Source: Acidobacteriaceae bacterium
GTDB lineage: Bacteria > Acidobacteriota > Terriglobia > Terriglobales > Acidobacteriaceae
Direction: 5' to 3'
Assembly (NCBI GenBank): GCA_030042915.1
Contig: JASHYS010000297.1
Location: forward strand, 1 to 17,654
Length of the DNA: 17,654 nucleotides
The notes under the pieces are model-generated. The model was given only the letters and a program-made list of their open reading frames with translations. It had not been told where the DNA came from and searched no databases. Positions 1 to 7,981 of this stretch are shown here, piece after piece. How positions within the stretch are numbered: the stretch's first letter is position 1; each line of letters starts with the position of its first letter. A program made the position numbers and the translations under genes.

Positions 1-1
1 C

Positions 2-721
2 ATGCGCTACACTCCATCCATGATTCACGACGGCCGCAAACGCAAATTGCCCTTCGATCCCGCTCGGGCTGTCGCCCATTTGCGCGCGCGCGACCCCAAA
101 CTCGCTGCGCTCATTGACCGCGCCGGACCATTCAGGCTGCGTCTTGACCACTCCGCTTCGCCCTTCGAGTCGCTGCTCGAGTCCATCCTCTACCAGCAGT
201 TGCACGGCAAGGCCGCGGCTGCCATCCACGCCCGCGTGCGCGCGCACTTCGGCGGCGACCCCACGCCGCAGCTTCTGCTCGATACGCCCGACGAAGTCCT
301 GCGGGCCGCAGGGGTTTCCATCAACAAGATCAAGGCATTTCGCGACCTGGCCGCACGCACTCTTGACGGCACTGTTCCTTCGCACGCCGCCATCCTCAAA
401 ATGTCCGACGCCGATATCGTCGAGCGCCTCACTGAAGTCCGCGGTATCGGCTCCTGGACCGTGGAAATGCTGCTCATCTTCCGCCTCGGCCGTCCCGATG
501 TGCTGCCTGTGACCGACTACGGCGTGCGCAAGGGCTACGCGCTCACCTTTCAGCGCGTGCCCAAATCGCGCCCGCTCGCATCCAACGATTTACCGAAGCC
601 GGACGTGATCTTCCGGCGCGGCCGGCGCTGGGCGCCGTTTCGCTCCGTGGCCAGCTGGTACCTGTGGCGTGCCTGCGATCTGGCCCGCAACTCTGAACCG
701 GCGGGCCGCTCGATCCGATAG
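2..721 (+). CDS. DNA-3-methyladenine glycosylase II-like (AlkA/HhH-GPD family)
   Basis: Base-excision repair glycosylase of the HhH-GPD superfamily; by family it removes alkylated purines such as 3-methyladenine by cleaving the N-glycosidic bond. The helix-hairpin-helix is visible at about residues 143-163 (LTEVRGIGSWTVEMLLIF) and the expected catalytic aspartate is D172 in PVTDYGVRKG. Residues 62-73 (ILYQQLHGKAAA) and the C-terminal RRWAPFRSVASWYLWR also fit AlkA-type enzymes. At 239 residues it is close to full length, but the ATG lies at the window edge, so the true start may be further upstream, or at the ATG at position 20 (residue 7). No RBS can be judged. The last 10 residues are family-atypical and probably unstructured. 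It is not the Ogt/Ada methyltransferase type. I am confident of the family, less so of the exact substrate range. Confidence 0.9.
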   Translation: MRYTPSMIHDGRKRKLPFDPARAVAHLRARDPKLAALIDRAGPFRLRLDHSASPFESLLESILYQQLHGKAAAAIHARVRAHFGGDPTPQLLLDTPDEVLRAAGVSINKIKAFRDLAARTLDGTVPSHAAILKMSDADIVERLTEVRGIGSWTVEMLLIFRLGRPDVLPVTDYGVRKGYALTFQRVPKSRPLASNDLPKPDVIFRRGRRWAPFRSVASWYLWRACDLARNSEPAGRSIR

Positions 722-752
722 GGATTCCGGCACAAGCCGTAAAATAAGCTGA

Positions 753-774
753 GCGGCAGGTTGCGGCCTGCCGC
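753..774. other. Perfect 8-bp inverted repeat upstream of the GH57 gene
   Basis: GCGGCAGG (753-760) and CCTGCCGC (767-774) pair perfectly around a 6-nt loop. A run of six T follows at 791-796, but 16 nt after the stem, so this is not a standard intrinsic terminator. It sits between the glycosylase stop and the GH57 start, where it could end the glycosylase transcript or act in the GH57 leader. Confidence 0.4.
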
Positions 775-797
775 AGCATTGGCAATTGGATTTTTTG

Positions 798-3278
798 ATG
801 CCTCCAGCAAAACGCTTTATCTGCATTCACGGCCACTTTTACCAGCCGCCCCGCGAAAACCCCTGGCTGGAGACGGTGGAAACGCAGGATTCGGCCGCTC
901 CCTACCACGACTGGAACGACCGCATCTGTGCGGAGTGTTATGCGCCCAACGGCGCGGCGCGCATCCTGAACGGCAAATCCCAGATTGCACGCATCGTGAA
1001 TAACTACGCGCGCATGAGCTTCAACTTCGGTCCTACGCTTTTGAGCTGGATGAGAGAAAAAGCCTCGCGCACCTGCCACATGGTGCGCGACGGTGAACGC
1101 CGCAGCCGCGAGCGCTATCGCGGCCATAGTTCCGCCCTGGCGCAGGGATACAACCACATGATCATGCCTCTGGCGAATGCGCGCGATCGCGACACGCAAA
1201 TCCGCTGGGGCATCACCGACTACGAGTTCACATTTGGCACGCGGCCCGAGGGAATGTGGCTGCCGGAGACTGCCGTCGACATGGCCACGCTGGAAGCGCT
1301 GGCCGCCAACGGCATCAAATTTACCGTGCTGGCGCCTCACCAGTGCAAGAGCGTGCGCCCGCTCAAAGACGCCGCCGAATGGACGCCCACCCCCGACGCC
1401 ACCGTCGACACCACGCATCCCTACCTGGTGCGCTTTCCTTCCGGAGCCTCCATCGCCGTCTTTTTCTATAACGGCCCGCTTTCGCGATCCATCGCATTCA
1501 ATGGGTTGCTCAACTCCGGCGACAACCTTGTGAACGGCCTCAAGGCCGCGTTCAAAGACAGTGCGCAGCCACAGTTGGTTCACGTGGCCACCGACGGCGA
1601 GACGTACGGCCACCATCACAAATATGGCGAAATGGCGCTGGCCTACGCGCTGCGCCTGCTGGAGCAGGACAAAGCGGTGAAGCTGACCAACTACGCCAGC
1701 TTCCTTGAGCAGTTCCCGCCCGAATTCGAGTGCGAAATCGCCGAGGATACCTCGTGGAGTTGCATGCACGGCATTGAGCGCTGGCGCTCCGATTGCGGCT
1801 GCAATTCCGGCCGCGGGAGCTGGAACCAAGCTTGGCGCGCGCCTTTGCGCACGGCGCTCGATGAGCTGCGCGACGCCTTGATTCCTCTCACTGAGCAGGA
1901 GTCGGGCACGCTGTTCAACGATGTCTGGGCAGCCCGCGACGCTTATATCCAGGTGATTCTCGACCGCAATCCCGAATCAGTGGATCGCTTCTTTGCCGCG
2001 CACCAGGCGCACGCTCTTTCTGAAACCGAGCGCGTCCGCGCCCTGGAGCTGATGGAGATGCAGCGCCACGCTCTGCTCATGTATACCAGTTGCGGATGGT
2101 TCTTCGATGAATTGTCGGGCATTGAGACCGTGCAGGTGATCGCCTACGCTGCGCGCGTGCTGCAGCTTTCGCAGCAGGTCTTCGGCGATCAGGCCGCCCT
2201 GCTCGAGCCTGCGTTTCTGGCGCGCATGGCCGAAGCCAAATCGAATATTCCCGCGGCCGGCGATGGCGCGCAAATTTACAAAAAGTGCGTCAATACCATG
2301 GAGTTGCATCTGGAGCAGGTGGCCGCCCACTATGCCATCAGCTCGGTCTTCTCTTCGTTTGCCGATGAAACCGAGCTTTACTGCTACAAGGTTCATCGCA
2401 TCTCCTACGAAATTCACACCTCAGGCCGCGGCCGCCTGGCGTTGGGGCGCATTCATGTGGCCAGCGCCATCACCGGCCACGCGCAAAGCTTCTCGTTCGC
2501 GGTGCTTCACTTTGGCGACCAGAACATTACCGCGGCTCTCAAGGTGTACGACGACGCCGATGCCCGCGCCTTCAAGGCTTTCTCAGCGGATGCGGCCAAC
2601 CAGGTGCAGCGCGCGGATTTCCCCGAAGTGATTCGCCTTATCGACCGCTTCTACGGCCATGCCGATTACTCGCTCACTTCGCTCTTCAGCGATGACCAGC
2701 GCCGCATCGTGCAGATCATTCTCAACTCCACGCTCTGGGATATCGAGAATTCGCTCACCACCATCTACCAGGACCACTCCAGCCTGCTCCGCTTCCTCTC
2801 GCAGGCGGGACTGCCCAAGCCCCCTGCGCTCAGCATTGCCGCCGGTTTCGCCATCAACGCCGGTCTTCGCCGCGCCATGGAGGCCGACACCGTCGACCAG
2901 GCGCAGTTGCAGTCCTATCTCGCGCTGGCCAAGGCTGACCAGGTGCCTCTGGAAACGTCGAACCTGTCTTACATTGCCGACCAGCGCATGAAGCGAGCCA
3001 TGATCGAGCTCGAGATGTCGGAGGGCTCGCTGGAGATGCTCGAACGCGCGCTCACGCTGGCGCGCACGCTCACCCAGCTGCCGTTCGACCTGAATCTCTG
3101 GCAAGCGCAAAATCTCTGGTACGAGATTCTCCGGACGCCCGACGATCAGCTGGTTGCGCTGACAGCCGAAGACCGCCCGCGCTGGAAGCGGGAATTCGAC
3201 GAGCTTGGCGTGTGCCTCACTTTCGACACCAAAGCCATTCGCGCTACCGACGAGCCAGTGGCGGCTGCGGCCGACTAA
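798..3278 (+). CDS. Glycoside hydrolase family 57 protein with DUF3536 C-terminal region
   Basis: Predicted retaining alpha-glucan-active enzyme (amylase, branching or transferase type), cytoplasmic since no signal peptide is seen. Family GH57 motifs are clear: HGHFYQPP at residues 11-18 (conserved region 1), GMWLPETAVD at 152-161 with the expected nucleophile E157, and HVATDGETYG at 262-271 with the expected acid/base D266. The catalytic part takes up roughly residues 1-300. The remaining 500-odd residues fit the DUF3536 region that accompanies this GH57 subgroup. I start at ATG 798 (MPPAKRFICIHGH), because relatives begin just before the HGH motif; an in-frame TTG at 786 would add only MDFL. 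No clear Shine-Dalgarno precedes it. The gene ends 3 nt from the convergent DinB-like gene. The exact reaction cannot be read from the sequence, and characterised members with this architecture are few. Confidence 0.88.
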   Translation: MPPAKRFICIHGHFYQPPRENPWLETVETQDSAAPYHDWNDRICAECYAPNGAARILNGKSQIARIVNNYARMSFNFGPTLLSWMREKASRTCHMVRDGERRSRERYRGHSSALAQGYNHMIMPLANARDRDTQIRWGITDYEFTFGTRPEGMWLPETAVDMATLEALAANGIKFTVLAPHQCKSVRPLKDAAEWTPTPDATVDTTHPYLVRFPSGASIAVFFYNGPLSRSIAFNGLLNSGDNLVNGLKAAFKDSAQPQLVHVATDGETYGHHHKYGEMALAYALRLLEQDKAVKLTNYASFLEQFPPEFECEIAEDTSWSCMHGIERWRSDCGCNSGRGSWNQAWRAPLRTALDELRDALIPLTEQESGTLFNDVWAARDAYIQVILDRNPESVDRFFAAHQAHALSETERVRALELMEMQRHALLMYTSCGWFFDELSGIETVQVIAYAARVLQLSQQVFGDQAALLEPAFLARMAEAKSNIPAAGDGAQIYKKCVNTMELHLEQVAAHYAISSVFSSFADETELYCYKVHRISYEIHTSGRGRLALGRIHVASAITGHAQSFSFAVLHFGDQNITAALKVYDDADARAFKAFSADAANQVQRADFPEVIRLIDRFYGHADYSLTSLFSDDQRRIVQIILNSTLWDIENSLTTIYQDHSSLLRFLSQAGLPKPPALSIAAGFAINAGLRRAMEADTVDQAQLQSYLALAKADQVPLETSNLSYIADQRMKRAMIELEMSEGSLEMLERALTLARTLTQLPFDLNLWQAQNLWYEILRTPDDQLVALTAEDRPRWKREFDELGVCLTFDTKAIRATDEPVAAAAD

Positions 3279-3281
3279 GCG

Positions 3282-3863
3282 CTACATCCCCGTGCGGCTG
3301 GCCGGCGGAACGATCCCATTCATGCGCAGGTACTCAACCATCTGTCCGTAATGGTCCATCATGTGCGCCATGCCCTGCGACGCCGAGCCTGCGCGCGTCA
3401 TGCCGCTGGGCAGCGTGACAAACGCGTTATCCGGCGTGATGGCGTCGACAAACGCATGCGCCGTGGCAAACGAATCCTTCAATGCCTTCACGATATCGGC
3501 CTTCGTCTTCAGACCGCTAACGCCGGCACGCGGGTCCCCCATCTGCTTCGACGGATCGTGAAAGTAATAGATGTTCGCCACCGTCACGTGTTTCACCTGC
3601 TCGGCAAAAGTGCGCACACCCTTGTATTCGCCCATCGAGGGCGACGGCGCGAAGTCGAACTTGTCTTCCGGCATGGCTTCGGCAGCGGGGACAAACTCCT
3701 GTTCAATGGTGGTGAGCACACTTTCGTAAACCTGTGCGGGGGCCACCGCCGTACCCACGGCGGGCTTGGCGGGCGCGGCATTTTGCGCTATGGCGAGTGT
3801 CGACGCTGCAGCCAGCAGGCAACAGCCGAGAAGTCTGCGCGCAATGTGAGTGTGTGTGTGCAT
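3282..3863 (-). CDS. Secreted DinB-like (damage-inducible, four-helix) protein
   Basis: 193-residue protein with a likely signal peptide: a His-rich N-terminus, then a hydrophobic stretch at about 11-26 ending near AIAQ. The mature part fits the DinB/YfiT four-helix fold. H92 (EQVKHVTVAN) and H167/H171 (HMMDHYGQMVEYLR) are spaced like the three metal-binding histidines, and the ending NGIVPP is common in the DinB_2 subgroup. Function is unknown for most secreted members; a metal-dependent transferase or metal-binding role is inference. I choose ATG at 3863, not the longer frame from 3932, because AGGAGG lies 9 nt upstream and the signal peptide starts here. It lies 87 nt downstream of the glycosyltransferase gene on the same strand, so co-transcription is possible. 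Confidence 0.8.
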   Translation of the reverse strand: MHTHTHIARRLLGCCLLAAASTLAIAQNAAPAKPAVGTAVAPAQVYESVLTTIEQEFVPAAEAMPEDKFDFAPSPSMGEYKGVRTFAEQVKHVTVANIYYFHDPSKQMGDPRAGVSGLKTKADIVKALKDSFATAHAFVDAITPDNAFVTLPSGMTRAGSASQGMAHMMDHYGQMVEYLRMNGIVPPASRTGM

Positions 3864-3872
3864 GAATGTTCT

Positions 3873-3891
3873 CCTCCTGCGGCTCTGCCGC
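3873..3891 (-). promoter_or_regulatory. Strong RBS with adjoining small hairpin before the DinB-like gene
   Basis: On the minus strand AGGAGG (3878-3873) sits 9 nt before ATG 3863 and fixes the start. Directly upstream, GCGGC (3891-3887) and GCCGC (3883-3879) form a 5-bp stem with a 3-nt loop that ends right beside the Shine-Dalgarno. Whether it affects initiation is unknown. Confidence 0.6.
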
Positions 3892-3950
3892 GTAAAGCAA
3901 TCTATCAGATCGCGCGTACGAGCCGATAGCACCGGCGTGTGAATCCTGCT

Positions 3951-5183
3951 TCAGCGCAGGCCCGATTCAGGCCCGGGCTCCGCTAATGGCAGCAACTGGC
4001 CGTCCTTGAGCGCAAAGCGCTCGCCGCGCCAAACAATCGTATCTCCGGCGAAACCGGCTGCCCATAGCCCCAACGCAACCAAATCGCTAAAAGGCAGCAG
4101 CCAAAGATTGGGCAGCACCTCGTGGTCGCTCAGCACCTGGGCGCCCACCGTCATGGCTTGCGCCAGGCGCAGAAAAAAGCTGAGCGCCAGCAGCCATAAG
4201 CTCACCAGGCTCAATCCGCTGGCCAGCACGTTCAGCAGCGCCCACGCCAGCCCATCCGTAAAGATCAAACCCGCGTAGCCGGCCGGGCGCGCCTCGCGCA
4301 CCGTTCGCAGCCAACGCAGCTGGTGAGCGAAGAATTCCCGCCACCCGTAGGCAGGCACGCTCGTCTCCACCACCTCCGCGCTCAATGCCACACGGTAGCC
4401 GGCCTTGGCGATGCGCGCGCCCAGCTCATAGTCGTCGGCCAGGTAATTTACCAATGGCAGCAAGCCGCCGGCTTTTTCCAGCGCCTCGCGCCGCATGGCA
4501 AGCGTCGATCCCAGCCCATAGTGCATTCCTTTCTCGAGCAGCTTCGACACCAGTACTCCCGGTATAAATTGCGTGGAAATCGCCAGCGACTCCAGCCGCG
4601 AAGGAAGCGTCTCATGCGCCCGTCCTCTATAGAGCGCCGTGACCAGCCCCACTTCGGCACCACGTTGCCCCATCCTTTCCCCTTCCGGCGGAGAGTGTGG
4701 GAAAACGAAGCAGCCCATCACCCGCTCCAAATAGCGCGGCCCCACAGTGATATCGGAATCGTTGATCAGCAGAAAATCGTGCCGCGCCAGCCTGGCCAGC
4801 TGCACCAGATTGCTCACCTTGCCATTCGGGCCCAGGCGCTCCTTGCACTCCACCAGCAGGATCGGCCGCTCGGGAAACTCTTCCTGCAACTCGCGCACGG
4901 CTGCGGCCGCGGGATCGTCGAGCGCGCTCACTCCGAAAAGCAGCTCGAACTCGCCCGCATAATTCTGCCGGCAATGGCTGCGGAAGGCATCCATCATGCC
5001 GGGGTCAAGACCCTTGAGGGATTTGAGAATGCTGACGCTGGGCGACCACCCCGCCTGTGGCAGCTTGCGTTGCTGGATTTGAAAAACCCACGCGGCCACG
5101 ATTGCCGCCACGAAATATCCCATTCCGGCCACGGCCAGCGCCGTCGTCGCGATCTCGATCACTTCCGCCAGAATGTGCGGCAT
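3951..5183 (-). CDS. GT21-type membrane glycosyltransferase, HpnI-like
   Basis: Family 2/21 (GT-A fold) processive-type glycosyltransferase of 410 residues. The order matches ceramide glucosyltransferase relatives: an N-terminal membrane segment (about 8-34), a cytoplasmic catalytic domain with D60 (SLKGLDPG), the DxD at 142-144 (INDSDITV), the third acidic motif at 250-251 (YLADDYELG) and the QxxRW motif at 288-292 (Q-L-R-W follows FFAH), then hydrophobic C-terminal segments at about 303-340 and 355-382. In bacteria this group includes HpnI, which adds an N-acetylglucosamine to bacteriohopanetetrol, and glycolipid synthases. No other hopanoid gene is in the window, so HpnI is a probable but unproven name. 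The upstream spacer carries heptamer arrays; no strong RBS is seen before ATG 5183. It lies downstream of three permease genes, but no functional link to them is evident. Confidence 0.85.
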   Translation of the reverse strand: MPHILAEVIEIATTALAVAGMGYFVAAIVAAWVFQIQQRKLPQAGWSPSVSILKSLKGLDPGMMDAFRSHCRQNYAGEFELLFGVSALDDPAAAAVRELQEEFPERPILLVECKERLGPNGKVSNLVQLARLARHDFLLINDSDITVGPRYLERVMGCFVFPHSPPEGERMGQRGAEVGLVTALYRGRAHETLPSRLESLAISTQFIPGVLVSKLLEKGMHYGLGSTLAMRREALEKAGGLLPLVNYLADDYELGARIAKAGYRVALSAEVVETSVPAYGWREFFAHQLRWLRTVREARPAGYAGLIFTDGLAWALLNVLASGLSLVSLWLLALSFFLRLAQAMTVGAQVLSDHEVLPNLWLLPFSDLVALGLWAAGFAGDTIVWRGERFALKDGQLLPLAEPGPESGLR

Positions 5184-5200
5184 GACAAAAGCAAGATTAC

Positions 5201-5314
5201 AGCTACTAGCTACCAGCTTCTAGCCACCAGCCGTTTGGAACCCTGAAGATAACTGGCACAGGTGTCGCCGCAACGCAGAAGAAGCCAGGAGCTAGAAGCC
5301 AGCAGCTAGCGGCT
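5201..5314. repeat. Inverted heptamer arrays bounding spacer between permease and glycosyltransferase
   Basis: Four 7-bp units of the form AGCTNCT run from 5201 to 5228 (agctact, agctacc, agcttct, agccacc). Five units of the reverse complement form AGNAGCT run from 5280 to 5314 (agaagcc, aggagct, agaagcc, agcagct, agcggct). The arms could fold into an imperfect long stem around about 51 nt. One arm begins 3 nt after the permease stop codon, and the other lies 17 nt before the glycosyltransferase ATG. CTAG occurs four times here. Confidence 0.8.
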
Positions 5315-5316
5315 GA

Positions 5317-6573
5317 TCACTCGTACCGCAGCGCCTCAATCGGATCGAGGTTCGCCGCCTTCCACGCCGGATAGATCCCGAAAACCAGCCCAATCGTACA
5401 CGACGCTGCGAACCCGATCACCACCCACATCGGCGAAAGCGTTGCCGGCAGCCCGATGGGCAAAAAGTAAATAATCCACGTGATCACGGCGCCCAGCAGA
5501 ATTCCCAAAATTCCCCCGGCCGCGCACAGGGTTACCGCCTCGGTGGTGAACTGAGCCAGCACCGTTCTCCTGGTGGCGCCGATGGCTTTGCGCACGCCAA
5601 TCTCGCGCGTGCGCTCCGTCACGCTCACCAGCATGATGTTCATCACGCCCACCCCGCCCACCATCAGGCCCACGCTGGAAACGGCAATCATAAACAGCAC
5701 CAGGCCGCCCGTGATCTGGCCCCAGAGCTGTGCCAGTACTTCGGGGCTGCCGATCTCGAAGTTGTCGGCAGCTTCAACGCGCACCTTGCGCCGGATGCGC
5801 AGCAGCTCGCGAATCTCGTCCTCCACCAGATCTTTGTATCGAGGGCTGTCGTATTTCACCACCAGGTTGATTTCAGTAATCTCCGGGTGAATGTCGTGGA
5901 ACGTGCCCATGGGAAAGAAGATGGCGTTGTCGCGCGGGCTTTTCCCGCTCCCGAAAGGTTCTTTCCTCCGCTCGAGCACGCCGATCACCGTGTACAGGCC
6001 GGTCTCAACGTTGATTTCCTTGCCCACTGCCGGTTTCCCATCGAAGAGCTCGTCCCAGGTGTCGTGGCCGAGCACGCACACCTTGCGATGCCGTAAATCG
6101 TCGTCCTCGGTATAAAGCCGCCCTTCCAGCAGGTCAATCTCAGTCACTTCGGCCACTTCTGAAGTTGTCCCTACCAGAATCGATCCCGCCACCTTCTTGC
6201 CGTTGTACTTCGCGCTTATATCGCCCACCGCGAAGGCCTTGATGTAACTGGCTTGCGCATCGGTGGCAATCACGTGCGGCAGCGAGCGCATGGCAAGCGC
6301 GTCGTCCACGGTGAACTTTCTGCGCGCCAGCATTTCGGTCGTGGGCTTGACGCCGATAATCGGCACGCGCGTGATCCAGAAGACATTCGATCCCAGGGAA
6401 TCGATAAAGTCTCCGACGCGGTTGTTCACCCCGTTGATCACTGAAGAGATGGTGATGACCGTCGAAACGCCGATCACAATCCCCAGAATCGTCAGCCCCG
6501 AACGCAGCTTGTTGGTGCGCAGCGTCTCCAGCGCGATCTTCACCGATTCACGCGTTTGGCCGGTCCGTTTCAT
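5317..6573 (-). CDS. MacB/FtsX-type ABC transporter permease (copy A)
   Basis: Integral membrane subunit of 418 residues in the MacB family of ABC systems, which do mechanotransmission rather than classic transport. Transmembrane segments lie at about 25-48, 286-312, 342-372 and 380-402. The large extracytoplasmic MacB core domain fills about 49-283. The conserved coupling region VMNIMLVSVTERTREIGVRKA spans 310-330. No Walker motifs are present, so the ATPase must be a separate protein, and none is encoded in this window. By my hand alignment, 354 of 418 residues (about 85%) match the next gene upstream, without gaps: a tandem duplicate. Differences concentrate in the extracytoplasmic domain, while the coupling region and C-terminal membrane part are nearly identical. 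The start ATG at 6573 has only a weak AAGAG upstream. Substrate unknown. Confidence 0.92.
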   Translation of the reverse strand: MKRTGQTRESVKIALETLRTNKLRSGLTILGIVIGVSTVITISSVINGVNNRVGDFIDSLGSNVFWITRVPIIGVKPTTEMLARRKFTVDDALAMRSLPHVIATDAQASYIKAFAVGDISAKYNGKKVAGSILVGTTSEVAEVTEIDLLEGRLYTEDDDLRHRKVCVLGHDTWDELFDGKPAVGKEINVETGLYTVIGVLERRKEPFGSGKSPRDNAIFFPMGTFHDIHPEITEINLVVKYDSPRYKDLVEDEIRELLRIRRKVRVEAADNFEIGSPEVLAQLWGQITGGLVLFMIAVSSVGLMVGGVGVMNIMLVSVTERTREIGVRKAIGATRRTVLAQFTTEAVTLCAAGGILGILLGAVITWIIYFLPIGLPATLSPMWVVIGFAASCTIGLVFGIYPAWKAANLDPIEALRYE

Positions 6574-6579
6574 GAATTT

Positions 6580-6715
6580 AGCTCTTAGCTACTAGCTCCT
6601 GGCCGCTAGGCCCCGGTGCTTGAAGATAGCAGACGGGCGCTCATGATCCTATTTTAGGATTGCCGCAAGGCGTTGCCGCGCCGCCGAAGAAGCTAGAAGC
6701 TGGCAGCTAGCAGCT
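6580..6715. repeat. Inverted heptamer arrays bounding spacer between the duplicated permeases
   Basis: Four AGCTNCT-like heptamers lie at 6580-6607 (agctctt, agctact, agctcct, ggccgct). Four reverse-complement heptamers lie at 6688-6715 (agaagct twice, ggcagct, agcagct). The latter ends 3 nt before the stop of the upstream permease, and the former begins 6 nt from the ATG of the downstream one. The roughly 80-nt centre is unrelated to the centres of the other spacers. Confidence 0.8.
6646..6660. promoter_or_regulatory. AT-rich perfect palindrome inside the permease spacer
   Basis: ATCCTA (6646-6651) and TAGGAT (6655-6660) are perfect inverted repeats around TTT, in an otherwise GC-rich spacer. 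On the minus strand it contains TAAAAT, a possible -10 for the copy A permease, but no acceptable -35 is found 16-18 nt upstream. An operator or a promoter core are both possible. Confidence 0.3.
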
Positions 6716-6718
6716 GTC

Positions 6719-7975
6719 TCACTCGTAGCGCAGCGCCTCAATGGGGTCGAGGTTCGCTGCCTTCCACGCCGGATAGATCCCGAAAACCAGCCCGATGGCG
6801 CAGGATGCGCCCAGGCCGATGGTCACCCACATGGGCGAGAGCGTGGCCGGCAGCCCGATGGGCAGGAAGTAGATGATCCACGTAATCACGGCGCCCAGCA
6901 GGATTCCGAGGATTCCGCCAAGCGCACACAACGTGATGGCCTCCATGGTGAATTGAGCCAGAATGGTTCGCTTAGTGGCGCCGATGGCTTTGCGCACGCC
7001 AATCTCGCGCGTGCGTTCCGTCACGCTCACCAGCATGATGTTCATCACGCCCACCCCGCCCACCATCAGGCCCACGCTGGAAACGGCGATCATAAACAGC
7101 ACCAGGCCCCCCGTGAGCTGGTTCCAGAGTTGCGTCAGAACGTCAGGACTGCTGATCTCGAAGTCGTCGGCAGCTTCAACGCGCACCTTGCGCCGGATGC
7201 GCAGCAGCTCGCGAATCTCGTCCTCCACCAGCTCCTTGTATTGCGGGCTGTCGTATTTCACGATCAGGGTCAGGTCGGTGATCTCCGGATGAAGGTCATG
7301 AAAGGTGCCGATGGGAAATGCGATCACGTTGTCGCGTGGATTCTTCCCGCTCCCGAAGGGCTGCTTCCTCTTATCGAGCACGCCAATCACCGTGAAAAGA
7401 CTGGTCTCCACGTTGATTTCCTTGCCCACTGCCGATTTTCCCTCGAACAGTGCGTCCCAGGTGTCATGACCGATCACGCACACCTTGCGATGGTGCAGAT
7501 CGTCGTCCTCGGTGAAGAGGCGTCCCTCCAAAAGGTCCGCGTCGGTGACCTCGCCGTGCTCCGAGGTCACACCCGCCAGGATCGATCCTGCCACCTTCTT
7601 GCCGTTGTACTTCGCGCTCACATCACCCACGGCAAAGGCTTTGATGTAATCGCCCTCAGCGTCGGTGGCAAGCACGTGGGGCAGCGAGCGCAGCGCAATG
7701 GCGTCGTCCACGACAAACATCTTGCGTGCCAGCATCTCCGTCGTGGGCTGGATGCCGATGATGGGCTCGCGCGTGATCCAGAAGACATTCGATCCCAGCG
7801 AATTGATGAATCCTGAAACGCGGATGTTGATCCCATTGATGACCGACGAGATGGTGATGACCGTGGAGACGCCGATGACAATGCCTAGAATGGTGAGCCC
7901 CGAGCGCAGCTTGTTGGTGCGCAGCGTGTCCAGCGCGATCTTCACCGATTCACGGGTTTGGCCGGCGGGTTTCAT
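6719..7975 (-). CDS. MacB/FtsX-type ABC transporter permease (copy B)
   Basis: 418-residue paralogue of the permease at 5317-6573, same length and gap-free alignment. It has the same plan: one N-terminal transmembrane segment, a MacB-type extracytoplasmic domain (about 49-283), then three C-terminal segments with the coupling motif VMNIMLVSVTERTREIGVRKA. It lacks an ATP-binding domain. Substitutions against copy A include charge changes in the extracytoplasmic domain (for example around residues 50-58 and 136-146), which could tune partner recognition. The ATG at 7975 is preceded 8 nt upstream by AGAGG, supplied by the first heptamer of the neighbouring repeat array, so the repeat appears to provide the Shine-Dalgarno. 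It is probably co-transcribed with the permease upstream (8087-9313) and copy A downstream, unless the arrays interrupt transcription. Confidence 0.92.
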   Translation of the reverse strand: MKPAGQTRESVKIALDTLRTNKLRSGLTILGIVIGVSTVITISSVINGINIRVSGFINSLGSNVFWITREPIIGIQPTTEMLARKMFVVDDAIALRSLPHVLATDAEGDYIKAFAVGDVSAKYNGKKVAGSILAGVTSEHGEVTDADLLEGRLFTEDDDLHHRKVCVIGHDTWDALFEGKSAVGKEINVETSLFTVIGVLDKRKQPFGSGKNPRDNVIAFPIGTFHDLHPEITDLTLIVKYDSPQYKELVEDEIRELLRIRRKVRVEAADDFEISSPDVLTQLWNQLTGGLVLFMIAVSSVGLMVGGVGVMNIMLVSVTERTREIGVRKAIGATKRTILAQFTMEAITLCALGGILGILLGAVITWIIYFLPIGLPATLSPMWVTIGLGASCAIGLVFGIYPAWKAANLDPIEALRYE

Positions 7976-7981
7976 TGATGC

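Noticed and set aside
543..1829. 428-residue minus-strand reading frame
   Set aside because: Antisense to the GH57 gene, whose catalytic motifs lie on the plus strand; His/Val/Gly-rich translation without domains is typical of an antisense frame in GC-rich DNA.
4323..5246. 307-residue plus-strand reading frame
   Set aside because: Antisense to the GT21 glycosyltransferase, which has all expected motifs.
6953..7816. 287-residue plus-strand reading frame
   Set aside because: Antisense to the copy B permease; composition (His/Gln-rich) mirrors the permease codons.
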